Shown here: positions 45,141-55,060 of the stretch, piece by piece
Position numbering within the stretch: the first letter of the stretch is position 1
Layout of the letters: every line of letters starts with the position of its first letter
Source: Siphonodentalium dalli
Taxonomy: Eukaryota; Mollusca; Scaphopoda; Gadilida; Siphonodentaliidae
Assembly: GCA_032622095.1 (NCBI GenBank)
Contig: CP136066.1
Coordinates: 226,492,961 to 226,556,960, forward strand
DNA length: 64,000 bases
Direction: 5' to 3'
The notes under the pieces: generated by a model
Databases searched by the model: none
The model's input: the letters and a program-made list of their open reading frames with translations, nothing else
Told to the model about the DNA's origin: nothing
Translations under genes and position numbers: made by a program

Positions 45141-45210
45141 CAGGCCCCTGGGGGAAAACACCAAATATACCAGTAACGTGGTATATCTGGTATTTCCCCC
45201 CAGGGGCCTA
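45141..45210. mobile_element. 70-bp hairpin MITE (family U), 12-bp target duplication, next to exon 2
   Basis: CAGGCCCCTGGGGGAAA and 'ccaaatataccag' face 'ctggtatttcccccc' and AGGGGCCTA. TGAAATGAGCCA is perfectly duplicated at 45129-45140 and 45211-45222. It ends 40 bases before CHAC2 exon 2. Confidence 0.85.
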
Positions 45211-45262
45211 TGAAATGAGCCATGTCCATTTGAACTTACCTTTATTAATTTTTTCTTCACAG

Positions 45263-45304
45263 CCTGGCCGGGTGGTTACGCTGGTGCCATCAAAAGATAC
45301 ACAG
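45263..45304 (+). CDS. CHAC2: CHAC2-type gamma-glutamylcyclotransferase, exon 2
   Basis: This is a 42-base exon of 14 codons, phase 0 at both ends. It is preceded by a pyrimidine-rich tract ending in TTCTTCACAG and followed by GTATAG. It encodes PGRVVTLVPSKDTQ. The PGRVVTLV core joins directly to the HRGIPEQ end of exon 1, as expected for the family. The exon is too short for ORF finders and was found by extending the protein from exon 1. A 70-bp hairpin MITE with a perfect 12-bp target duplication ends 40 bases upstream, so the branch point and polypyrimidine region are squeezed between the hairpin and the exon. Intron 1 is 7,296 bases, over half of it the 41-bp array. Confidence 0.9.
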
Positions 45305-45446
45305 GTATAGTCAATATATATATATACAATGTAAGGTAAAACAAAATCTTGATCAATAGGGACTTGGTTATTGTGCGAATAAAATAAAATAAAAATCAAT
45401 TCAACATTTTTTCAGTGGAACAATTGAAGTCTGGATTTTGTGACAC

Positions 45447-46226
45447 TATCGCGCGAGGTGGGCTAGAATCACCAAAATTCACCCTCTGGAGACCTCATTA
45501 TGCTTAGGCCTCATCTTTTGGGAGATATCTATAGCCTCAAATTAACATTGTTTTAGTTAGTTTTTCCCTTCTGTTCATGTTTTGTGTTCCCTAATTCGTA
45601 GAAGATAAAATGCATAATTGAGGTGATGAACGGGTGAACATCACCAACTTCAACGAGAATTTCAATTTCATAGAAAGACCCCCCCCCCCCAGTCGTAAGT
45701 CGGGATTTTGTTTACCCTGTGCCAATGCATTCTCTTATATAAGCGAGTCGACCATAGGTCGCCTCGCATATATAAGAGAATGCATTGGCCTAACAATTTT
45801 TTATGATTTTTATTAAATAAATGTTTCTTACAATTTTTAGGACATAAAGTAAAAACACATCCATTACCCTGCAGGGAGCCCCACACATATATAGAAGCAC
45901 ATAGAAGAGTGTCGTCTGCTCATGTTTGTCTGGGGCTCTTTATGGGTGAAATTATAAAATTGTTAAAGAATACAAGAACAAATTATTAAAATTGTAAAAA
46001 ATTGTTAGGCCAATGCATTCTCTTATATATGCGAGGCGACCTATGGTAGACTCGCATATATAAGAGAATGCATTGCCACAGGGTAAAAAAATTGAGGTCT
46101 AATCAGAATGAAGTTTCCAGATGATGAATTTGGTGATGCCATCACCGCCATGCAGGATAGCTTCACTAAATTCACCCTCTGGGGACCCCATTCTGCAAAT
46201 GTCAGACACACTATATCCAGGCTTGG
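45447..46226. mobile_element. long family C element with nested family B
   Basis: The left remnant ATTCACCCTCTGGAGACCTC, 'aggcctcatcttttgggaga' and 'gggtgaacatcaccaacttc' matches 51300-51490. The right part resumes at about 46096 ('ttgaggtctaatcagaatga') and ends in CTATATCCAGGCTTG. A family B copy lies in between, at a C12 run. Confidence 0.65.
45691..46095. mobile_element. family B MITE nested in family C (CHAC2 intron 2)
   Basis: AGTCGTAAGTCGGGATTTTG follows a run of 12 C. It has two hairpins (45718-45793, 46009-46082) and the centre CATTACCCTGCAGGGAGCCC. Confidence 0.85.
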
Positions 46227-46229
46227 TTC

Positions 46230-47227
46230 AATTAGAAACTTTTAGCTCAAATTTACTTTATAAAATTTTACCTATTGCCATGGGTTGGCATCCATCGTCC
46301 ATCAGCAATTTCGTTTGGCTCAACCTGCAGGCCGCATCCATCATCACCAAACTTCTTATGGATTTTCGTGGTTACCTCTAGATGGGAGCCATAGACATTT
46401 TCCGAAATTCGTTAAAAACAAATGGCCACCAGCAGCCATTTTGGATTTCAAATATGAATGCATCAGCACACCCTGCAGCCTGCATTTATTTCAGAATGTT
46501 TTGAAAATTTACAGGCATGTTTATGATAAAACTTTAGTGATTTTCGATGAAAAACATGGCCGCCAGCTGCCATTTTGAATTTCACTATTTGCATGACTAA
46601 ACCCTTTGGCACACCTTACAGACTACATCCATCATCTAATCGCCACTAAACTTCATATGGATCTTTGGGGTGATCTCTAGTTGGGAGCCAGAGATTTTTT
46701 TCTGAAACTTGTTGAAAAAACATGGCTGCCAGCAGCCATCTTGGATTTTTCTCTTTGCATGACTGGATCCTTCGACACAGCCTACAGGCATCGCCCCTCG
46801 TCCGATCATCATCAAACGTAATAAGGGTCTTCAGGGTGACCTCTAGATTGGAGCCAATGATGTTTTCCAATATTCGTTAAAAAACCATCTTGAATTGTAC
46901 TCTTTCCATGACTAAGTCCTTTGGCACAACCTACAGGCCACATCCCTCATCCGATCTGACACCAAGCTTCATAAGGATCCTCATGGTGACCTCTAGATGG
47001 GAGCCAACGATATTTTCCGAATTTCATTTAAAAAAAATGGTTGTCAGTGGCAATCTTCGATTTGACTTGTTTCATGACTAAAATCCTTTGGCAAACCCTA
47101 CATACCAAATCCCTCATCCCCAAACTTTGGTGTGACCTCTAGATGGAAGCTGTCCAATTCTTCCGAAAAAATTTTAAAACATGGGCACCTGGAGCCAACT
47201 CCGATTTCACATTTGAATCCTTCGGCA
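46230..47227. repeat. degenerate tandem repeat, unit about 170-190 bp, about five copies
   Basis: Recurring blocks, in order: 'cctttggcacaacctacagg', 'gtgacctctagatgggagcc', 'attttccgaa', 'aaaatggc' and 'gccatcttggatttt'. Copies are diverged, with block starts near 46310, 46600, 46770, 46920 and 47085. It lies in CHAC2 intron 2. I associate the GCCATCTTGGAT theme with repeats in marine invertebrates. Confidence 0.75.
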
Positions 47228-47388
47228 AGCCTTGAAATAGGGTGTCTGTCATTTGCAGAATGAGGTCCCCAGAGGGTGAATTTAGTGATGCTACCCCGCA
47301 TAGCGGGCTAGCATCACCAAATTCACCCTCTGGGACACTCATTCTGCAAATGACAGGCACACTATTTCAAGGCTTCGGCACTTTATGC
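47228..47388. mobile_element. family C foldback element, short form
   Basis: CAAGCCTTGAAATAGGGTGT and its inverse CACACTATTTCAAGGCTT surround the hairpin GGTGAATTTAGTGATGCTAC / 'gctagcatcaccaaattcac'. Confidence 0.85.
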
Positions 47389-47450
47389 AGTCCACATTTA
47401 GTGGAGAAATGTTTGAAATGATATTAATTTCATTTACACACTACAATCCG

Positions 47451-47850
47451 TTAACCCTTTACCCAACAGAACGGCCCTGTGCCAATGCATTCTCTTATAT
47501 ATGCGAGTCGACCATAGGTCGCCTCGCATATATAAGAGAATGCATTGGCTTAACACATTAAAAATTATAAAATTGTTAAAGAATGTAAGAAAAAATGGTA
47601 AAAAGTGTTAAAAAAAGTTTTTTTTTAGGCCAATGCATTCTCTTATATATGCGAGGCGACCTATGGTCGACTCGCATATATAAGAGAATGCATTGGCACA
47701 GGGCATAACTGTAACTATCACAATGTGATCAAGGAGCCGGTTCCAATGATATCCATATTTGTATGGTTTTATTGAGACAGACCGAAGATATTTTAGGCTG
47801 TTGAAGCTTTATTTGGCCGGTTTTGGCCGGTTTGTTGGGTAAAGGGTTAA
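47451..47850. mobile_element. family A TTAA MITE in CHAC2 intron 2
   Basis: It has TTAA ends, two hairpins (47478-47551, 47629-47703) and the right-hand segment 'ttgtatggttttattgagac'. It is inverted relative to the 6139 copy. Confidence 0.9.
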
Positions 47851-47938
47851 TGAAACTTGTTGACTTTCCTTCTTTATCATTCTATTGACTGCTCAGCATA
47901 AAAGTAATAACATCTCCCCAATTTGAAATACAGTGTCA

Positions 47939-48427
47939 TTAAAGGTACTCAATCCGAACAGAGGGTCCCCATCTCAACAGATTCCAACAACAACAATCCG
48001 ATCAGAGGGTTCGATATTACTATTTATTTGGCTTTGGGGATAAAAAATATTTGATTCGAGTCGAGGAACCCATCAAACAAAGCTCAGAGTTATTAGATAT
48101 TGATTTTTGAAATTTGTTATTTAACTCGAGATGAGTACTAATAATTGCCTTCAACTGTCGTAATCTGCTCGGGATGTGTACACCAAAATCTATTCAAACA
48201 GACAAGGATGGATAACTCTAAAATCAAGTGGTAATAATAACGCAATTTTGACTGAGTTCTGGGCCAGAAAGTATTCCCGATAATGAAAAATAATAGATTT
48301 CTAAAATCGATATCTAACAAATCTGAGCTTTGATGGGTGACTTCCTCGACTCGAATCAAATATTTTTGACCCCCGAAGCCATTGAAATAGTAATTGAGAG
48401 GAGTTTTATCGGATTGAGTACCTTTAA
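47939..48427 (+). mobile_element. family E TTAA MITE in CHAC2 intron 2
   Basis: It has TTAAAGGTACTCAATCCGAA at the left and ATCGGATTGAGTACCTTTAA at the right, and 'attcgagtcgagg' and 'gatggataactctaaaatca' inside. Confidence 0.88.
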
Positions 48428-48458
48428 TTGTATAATATTGTTGTAACTTTTAGAAAAC

Positions 48459-48795
48459 TTAAAGGCCCTCTTAATTTTTGAACCCCCAGATAATTTTATA
48501 TAAAATATATGCCATATTATAAACCATTTGAAAGAGGAAGCTCCAACTTATTCGGTGTAATACGCTGAGAAAATGTTGTTTTTGTTGAGATACTGATTTG
48601 TGTTCTGTGTTCAAGTTTCATTATTTTTAATGAAAGGGGAATAACTCTATATCTTAAGATATAGAGTTATTCCCGTTCCATTGAAAATACACTTTAGTTT
48701 GAATTCTGTTGCATTCTGGGAGCCATAACGGAGGAAATCTTTCAATGATTTCATCTGTTTTCTATTTCTCTATGGGCATCTTCTGAGACGTTGAA
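48459..48795 (+). mobile_element. family D MITE, truncated right end, CHAC2 intron 2
   Basis: TTAAAGGCCCTCTTAATTTT through TATGGGCATCTTCTGAGACG, including the palindrome CTCTATATCTTAAGATATAG. Confidence 0.8.
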
Positions 48796-48929
48796 TCTCA
48801 TCATTTTTGGTAATTAAACAAAGAACAAATTTTGTTCTACTTTTTCATGTTCTTCTTGGTAATAATGGTTTAACAAACTTTGTTTGATTTTTCAATTTTA
48901 CCGCGAGTGACCGTGAACATCTTCATAGC

Positions 48930-49110
48930 TTAAAGGGGTACCGTACCCAAAATTTGGCCGTTTATGGGACCATCCTTTATAATCAACAGAATATATGCAA
49001 CAAATGAATGAATTTGAGCCATGGATTAGTGCAAAATACACTTGTGTGCCCTATGAACAATGCAAACAACAAAAATAGCAATTCTAATGAAAATGAAAAA
49101 ATGGCTGAAA
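48930..49110 (+). mobile_element. family G TTAA MITE, left part, just upstream of exon 3
   Basis: TTAAAGGGGTACCGTACCCA, 'tttatgggaccatcc', 'gcaacaaatgaatgaatttg' and 'agtgcaaaatacac' match 51707-51890 and, inverted, 54085-54243. The right end is missing. Confidence 0.75.
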
Positions 49111-49198
49111 TTTTGGAACCTGATCATGCAGTTGATGGCCTGCACGTCGATGATTTCAATTGTAGCCCTTGTTGATACTATCTTTTTTGCACATTCAG

Positions 49199-49558
49199 AG
49201 TAGTGTGTGGGGCGTGGCTTATGAAATAGCCACTGAAGAGGTGGAGAATGTACGAAGTCATCTGGATTACCGGGAGAAGGGAGGCTACTCTTACCAAGAG
49301 GTGACGTTCTATCCCCAGGAGGGCGGCATGGAGCCGATAGAAATTGGTATATATGTGGGAACCAACGATAACCCACATTATCTAGGACCCGCCTCTGTAG
49401 AGGCCATAGCCCACCAGATCCACACGTGTGAGGGACCCAGTGGCAAGAACGCTGAATACTTGTTCAACCTCGCGGAAGCTATGAGAGTTTTGGTGCCGAG
49501 CGTTCACGATGAACATTTATTTGAACTAGAGCGCTTAGTGAAAGCAATGTGTAACTAA
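49199..49558 (+). CDS. CHAC2: CHAC2-type gamma-glutamylcyclotransferase, exon 3 and stop
   Basis: This is the terminal coding exon, 119 codons plus TAA. The acceptor is TTTTTTGCACATTCAG and the first codons are SSVWGVAYEI. It carries LDYREKGGY, with the presumed catalytic glutamate at about residue 85 of the joined protein, followed by VTFYP, YVGTNDNPHYLGP, GPSGKNAEYLFNLAEAMR and DEHLFELERLVKAMCN, all in the family order. The joined product is 178 residues, close to the roughly 184 I recall for human CHAC2, and no frame lesion is seen, so the gene looks functional. There is no canonical AATAAA within about 150 bases of the stop; the nearest is at 50161, so the 3' UTR may run through a mariner-like MITE and a degenerate copy of this exon's own end. 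Confidence 0.95.
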   Translation, partial: SSVWGVAYEIATEEVENVRSHLDYREKGGYSYQEVTFYPQEGGMEPIEIGIYVGTNDNPHYLGPASVEAIAHQIHTCEGPSGKNAEYLFNLAEAMRVLVPSVHDEHLFELERLVKAMCN

Positions 49559-49656
49559 TTTGATCTCAATTCTACGAGATATTACAATTGGGGCTTGCCA
49601 TTAAGCGAGCAAGCAAAAAACAAATATATATATTTAAAATATTAAAAATGATGAGC

Positions 49657-49804
49657 TACAGTAAAGCCCTAAATAATCGACTCCTTAATCACAGCAGAAT
49701 TATGGGTAATTTTTCAGGATTTAGTCGGAAATATGGCTTGTTGCTAAAAAATTACCCATAATTCTGCTGTGGTTAAGGAGTCAATTATTTGGGGCATTAC
49801 TGTA
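49657..49804. mobile_element. family K Tc1/mariner-like MITE, probably in the CHAC2 3' UTR
   Basis: TACAGTAAAGCCCTAAATAA at the left is inverted at the right as TTATTTGGGGCATTACTGTA. TA at both ends and CAGT termini are typical of Tc1/mariner. Related copies lie at 56205-56370 and, as halves, at 56004-56115 and 60190-60275. Confidence 0.82.
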
Positions 49805-49925
49805 TATCATCCTATGAATCTCTACTATATATGGCTAACTCCCAGAGAGAGCCCCACACAGATAGAAGGATCTATTACTGACTGTCGTCTGCTCGTGTCT
49901 GTGGGGGGCACCATACGGGTGTTCT

Positions 49926-50005
49926 GTATGAGATCGTTGGTGGCAAGAGTTCATGTTGAACATGTATTTGAACTAGAATGCTTAGTGAAAGCAACGTGTA
50001 TCTCA
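49926..50005 (+). pseudogene. degenerate copy of the end of CHAC2 exon 3, downstream of the gene
   Basis: The sequence matches exon 3's last 80 bases. GTTCATGTTGAACATGTATT, TGAACTAGAATGC and TTAGTGAAAGCAACGTGTA correspond to GTTCACGATGAACATTTATT, TGAACTAGAGCGC and TTAGTGAAAGCAATGTGTA. The homology continues a little past the original stop, which is mutated here. With 44973-45060 this shows that parts of exon 3 were duplicated to both sides of it. Confidence 0.75.
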
Positions 50006-50181
50006 AAGCTACATGATAATACCCAAATTTTAAGGAAGCGATAAAAAAAAAAATAACTGAACAAACAAAAATCTAATTACAATGAGTGCGTCACTTTAAC
50101 AAACATATATTTAATGACAAAATGTAGTGTTACGTCAAAAAAAAAATATATAAAAATAGAAATAAAAATGATCTTGCCACT

Positions 50182-50772
50182 TTAAAGGGGTACTGTACGC
50201 CAATTTCATTAAATTTCCGGTGACAACAACGATCTAATATCGATAATATATAGAAACATAAGTAATTTGAGTCGAAGATGTATTCTGTAAACGCTCAGGT
50301 TAATAGGCTATCTTAAAATATAATAATTTAAAAGTTAATAATTTGATATAAATTGAATTTATGACTGGAGCCATAAAATGGCGTCAATTAAATTACGAAT
50401 TTCCGTAATCATATAAAGTAATTGAGGGATACTGGATTGTTAAACCGATTGCACACACGATCGCTTAAAATATTATGATGATACGGGGAGAACACTCAAG
50501 CCACTCACTGACTAGCGACGATACAATAACTTAAATGATTATATGAGACTAGTATGCATATAATATAACTTTTATTTGATTCATTTGGTTGAAAACTGTA
50601 CAAAAATTACTCGACAACGACAATTTGTATTTTTGCATTCCGGTAAATTTGTCATCCGTAACACTACTTCGTACTCAACAGACTTTCAAATAATGAAAAA
50701 ATTGTTACCTTATTCTCCGACTCGGAGACTATAAAAACCAACAACAACATTTGGCGTACAGTACCCCTTTAA
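50182..50772 (+). mobile_element. family F TTAA MITE, complete
   Basis: TTAAAGGGGTACTGTACGCC at the left, GGCGTACAGTACCCCTTTAA at the right. It is closely similar to 31080-31691. Confidence 0.9.
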
Positions 50773-51221
50773 GACTCATATCTATCAATGTAGTATTGTC
50801 GTTAGAGATGTATTTGTTAATGAGGAAAATATGCAGCACAGTGCAACTGATCATACTCAACATTATCTGTATTTTTATGCTCAATAGTGATGTGCGGTTT
50901 TGGTATTGTTTTTGTAGAAAAACCATGTTTTGGTTTTGGTTATGTTTTTACTCACCACACCAATGACTATATATGCATAAAGCAGATGTTTTAATATTAT
51001 ATGGCATAATATTTCCAGAATATATGGAATATATAGATATAGATATATATATAGTTTTTATATATATAAATATATATATATGTATGTATATATACATAGT
51101 TTTTATATAATATATATAACAGTTGCGGTTTGGTTTTGAAATAAAACCAAAGGAAAACCGAGAAATTATTGGTAATGAAAGAAAGAACAAATTCCTTCCA
51201 CTTTTTCATGTTCTTCTTGCA
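50773..51221. repeat. AT-rich microsatellite region
   Basis: (TA)n-type tracts at 51000-51120 are flanked by inverted 'aaaccaaaaccaaaac'-like and 'gcggtttggttttg' sequences. There is no gene. Confidence 0.6.
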
Positions 51222-51655
51222 AGTCTGCAAATAGGGTGTCTGTCATTTGCAGAATGAGGTCCCCAGAGGGTGAATTTAGTGACGCTACCCCGCATAGCTA
51301 GCATAACTAAATTCACCCTCTGGGGACCTCATTCTGCTTAGGCCTCATCTTCTGGGAAGTATCTATGGTATCAAATTAACATTGTTTTTAGTTACGTTTT
51401 CCCATCTGGGAAGTTTCTATATCCCCTAATTTTCAGAAGATAAAATCCATAATTGAGGCGCCCAATGGGTGAACATCACCAACTTCAACTGGGGAACTTT
51501 AATTTGATCCTAGGTCTGCCATAGCAGTTGAGGGCCTAAGCAGAATGAGAGGGTGAATATAGTGATGCTAGCCTGCTATGCGGGGCAGCGTCACTAAATT
51601 CACCCTCTGGGGACCTCATTCTGCAAATGACAGACACTATTTGCAGGCTTGTCTT
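51222..51655. mobile_element. long family C element
   Basis: Two hairpin arms (51250-51330 and 51535-51630, core GGTGAATTTAGTGACGCTAC) enclose 'ttctgggaagtatctatgg' and 'aacatcaccaacttcaactg'. The ends are CAAGTCTGCAAATAG and CTATTTGCAGGCTTG. Confidence 0.82.
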
Positions 51656-51706
51656 CTTGATAATAATGGTTTAACAAACATTGTTTAATTTTTATCTTTC
51701 ATAGCT

Positions 51707-51890
51707 TTAAAGGGGTAACCTGAAATAATAAAGCGATTATGGAGGTACACTAAATTCGGCCATTTATGGGACTATCTCCTTTCATACTCAACAGAAAATA
51801 TGCAATAAATGAATGAATTTGAGCCATAGATTAGTGCAAAATACACTTGTGTGCTCTATGAACAATGCAAACAACAAATACAATTATAAT
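51707..51890 (+). mobile_element. family G TTAA MITE, left part
   Basis: TTAAAGGGGTAACCTGAAAT, then 'ggccatttatgggactatct' and 'gcaataaatgaatgaatttg'. The right end is not seen. Confidence 0.7.
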
Positions 51891-52107
51891 GAAAAAGAAT
51901 ACATGGATGGAATCATAAACTCATTTTCATTACGCCACACAGTGGTGTACACTGGTGTAGAGTTTTTCATATTGTGTGGTCGATCGATAATCCACTGGGC
52001 GATTGTATTATGTTTATTTCGTACTAGAGTATAAATCGTACCGATAGTTACGATAGTACGACAAAGATTAGCACATGTGTTTACGTCACCGGTGTAATTG
52101 TGGGGAC

Positions 52108-53130
52108 ATGTTTCTATTATGAAGGTTCGCTATCCCGAAGGTCCGCTATTCCGAAGGTTCTCTGTTCCGAAGGTTTTTGTTATTTTTAGGTTAATTCTAT
52201 ATTCTAAAGTATTGAGACTAATTTGAGAGGGTTCATTTTCACAAAGATTCTTTTTATGGAGTGTGCGCTCACATCCGAACTGATCCTGCGCGCATACCGA
52301 TACAGATACAGGAGGAAATAACTTAACTTAGAACATTAAATGTGATTTTGTTTTGTTTTCGCGGGTTTTCTTGAGATTTAATGTCATTACGTGGGCCCAT
52401 ACCGTTGAATTCTTGGCATATAATATGAATGTTGTGGTATATATGGACCCTCCCGCATTGGGACATGACACAGGTACAGTTGACTTAAATGATGTTCTGT
52501 GTGGGCTCCAATTTGGAGTTCAATATTTTAAGGGCCAAGTTTAGAATTTTATGGGTCCATACCTTTGAACTCTGGGCATATAATATGAATATTGGGGGGG
52601 CATGTCTCTATTCCGAAGGTTCACTATCCCGAAGGTCCACTATTCCGAAATTTCTCTGAATGTTCGCTATTCCGAAGGTTCACCAATCCGAAGGTTCGTT
52701 ATTCCGAAGGTTCTGTGTTCCGAAGGTTTTTGTTATTTTAAGGTTAATTCTATATTCTAAAGTATTGAGAGGGTTCATTATCACGAAGATTCTTTTTATG
52801 AAGGAAATAACTTAAAACATTAAATGTGATTTTGTTTTATTTTCGCGGGTTTTCTTGAGTTTAATGTCATTACGTATGACCTTATTTCTCATTACATATT
52901 CACGCCAAGCAGCCCACACAATTGCTATGTTTCCATGCGATTTAATGTGATTACGTGTGACCTAATATCTCAATAATCTGAGGCAAGAGTACGCCTGCTA
53001 AAGGCGAATTATAACAGTTGGGGCCACAACGCTCAATGAATACTGGAGGCTATAACAAACTGCGCAGCAGAATATCGCTGAATGGACGAGTATGAGATGA
53101 GCCTAACTGCAATTGTGACTTTGTTTAAAG
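52108..53130. repeat. two ATTCCGAAGGTTC-type elements and duplicated spacer
   Basis: GCTATCCCGAAGGTCCGCTA (52125-52180) and TTCACTATCCCGAAGGTCCA (52615-52730) are each followed by 'ttaattctatattctaaag'. GGGCCCATACCGTTGAATTC / 'gggtccatacctttgaactc' with 'ggcatataatatgaat' form a direct repeat at 52393-52440 and 52551-52597. They are related to 26185-27515. There is no gene. Confidence 0.6.
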
Positions 53131-53279
53131 ACCAACTTAATTTTCGAGTCATTCATTTTTTTTATAGTATATACGGTTTTAATAACAATTTATGCCATAA
53201 AATTTGAATAAAATACTATAATTCATCACCATTTGAAACGCAGAATACTTCTCCTAGTTTGAAACACCTTTAAAATACC

Positions 53280-53896
53280 GCGTCGTATATCTAGCAATTA
53301 GCAACCAACATGTCCTCTTCGGCTTTCCATAGATTTCAACGTAATTTGATACTTATGGGTATTTGTGTCCGGGAAGTGTTTTGGACGGGTCAAATCGTGA
53401 CCCCGACCTGACCTTGACCTTTAAAACTGTCAATGCAAGGTCAATTTGGGTAAAACGGACAAATTTCGACGAAATTTGATACCTAGGGATACTTTTGTCC
53501 GGGGAGAGTTTTGAACGGGTCAAATCGTGACCTCGGCCTGACCTTGACCTTCAATGTGGTCAACCAAAGGTCAAATCGGATAAAATTTGACGAAATTTGA
53601 TACCTATGGGTACTTTTGTCGGGGGAGTGTTTTGGACGGGTCAAATCACGACTCCGACCTTACGTTGCCCTTCAAAATTGTTCATTAAAGGTCAAGTGGG
53701 GTAAAACGGACGGATTTCGACGAAATTTGATACCTAGGGGTACTTTTCTCCGGGTGGGGGTGTTTTGGACGGGTCAAATCATGACCCTTACCTGACCTTG
53801 ACTTTCGAAATAGTCAATTGAAGGTCAAATCGCGCCTTTCACCGGAAATCAGATGGGAAACAGCCCGGGCGAAGTCGGGCCCATCAGCTTGCGTAA
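53280..53896 (-). repeat. tailed repeat 'cccgacttcgtccggg', inverted copy with tandem units
   Basis: About four units of 120 bp (ACGAAATTTGATACCTAGGG, 'ttttggacgggtcaaatcgt', CTGACCTTGACC) end at CCCGGGCGAAGTCGGGCCCA. This is the opposite orientation to 3098-3846. Confidence 0.72.
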
Positions 53897-54084
53897 TAAA
53901 GAAGACAGTTTGAAGAAAGTAATGTATGACACGAGAAACGGGAAAACTTGAAATATGGAAGTATGCAAATTTCCCACATAAAATTTGAAAGCTAGTTTAT
54001 AGAATAATTGTATTATAATTTATATTTATGGCTAATAATATGATATTGGTGGGGTGGCGTTACCATTTCTGACTATGGTTTTCT

Positions 54085-54243
54085 TGTTATAATTACCATG
54101 TTGTTTACATATTTCATAGAGCACATTAGTGTATTTTGCACTCACCCATGGCTCAAATTCATTTATTTGTTGCATATATTCTGTTGAGTATAAAAGGAGA
54201 TGGTCCCATAAATGGCTGGAATTAGTGTACAGTACCCCTTTAA
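54085..54243 (-). mobile_element. family G TTAA MITE, terminal part
   Basis: 'tgcactcacccatggctcaa' through GTGTACAGTACCCCTTTAA, inverse of 48930-49020. Its terminal TTAA (54240-54243) is also the left TTAA of the next element. Confidence 0.78.
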
Positions 54244-54444
54244 CCCTTCTATGACTGGAGCTTCCTGAATTTTGGTAAAAAACCCTGTGCCAATGCATTC
54301 TCTTATACACGCGAGTCTCCCACAGGAAGCCTTGCATACATTGCTTCCTATGGGAGACTCAGATATATTAGAGAATGCAATGGCACAGGGTTTTTTAATG
54401 CTGCACCAACGCAGCTCCCATCATGAAACCCCATGATGGGTTAA
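54240..54444. mobile_element. family M TTAA MITE, complete
   Basis: TTAACCCTTCTATGACTGGA at the left and 'atgaaaccccatgatggg' plus TTAA at the right. One long hairpin (54287-54390) and GCTGCACCAACGCAGCTCCC. It shares both terminal TTAAs with neighbours (G on the left, E on the right). Confidence 0.85.
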
Positions 54445-54858
54445 AGGTACTCAATCTGATTTAACGCTCGCAAATTACGTACTATTTCCTTGGCTCCGAG
54501 GGTAAAAAAAAATATTTGATTCGAGCTCAGAGTGATCAGATATAAATTATTTTTTTTAAGTGGCCCAGTAAACAGTCTACGAGAAGACTTCTTTGACCAA
54601 ATTGCACATAAAGATGGATAACTCTAAAATCAAGTGACTTTTTTGTGTCAGATATTTGACAAACCGGCAAAATTTCGTTGAACAAAATGTTGACAAATAA
54701 CAGGTTTTGGGCAATTTTATACAATAGTTGACTGTGGTTACCATTATTTTTGGGCAATTACTCGATTCTGAAAACTGAAGCGGCATTTCCAAAAAAAATA
54801 TTGTTGTTGTTGGAATCTGATGACATGGGGACCATCGAATCAGATTGAGTACCTTTAA
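54441..54858 (+). mobile_element. family E TTAA MITE inserted at the end of family M
   Basis: TTAAAGGTACTCAATCTGAT to ATCAGATTGAGTACCTTTAA-type right end. The paralogous segment at about 55719 carries the same M right end running straight into AACTAGGTTTTAT without E, an empty site. Confidence 0.88.
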
Positions 54859-55060
54859 ACTAGGTTTTATGTGACCCTGATAGTCTTCCTGTTGTGTCAA
54901 TCAACTGAATTAGTTTCAGTTTTATGTCTCAGTTTGAATGTAGTTTGTTTCCCGTTATTTTTCCAATTTATTTTAGAATTTATGTGACATAAAAGTATTG
55001 TTTGTGCATGAATTTAATTTATAGTCGGTTGAAGATCTATAGTCTTTACGCAAATGAGTC
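54859..55060. repeat. segmental duplication, copy 1 (second copy at 55723-56010)
   Basis: ACTAGGTTTTATGTGACCCT, 'agtcttcctgttg' and 'ttatgtctcagtttgaatgt' repeat at 55730-55990. Copy 1 lacks the family C element present in copy 2. Confidence 0.85.
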
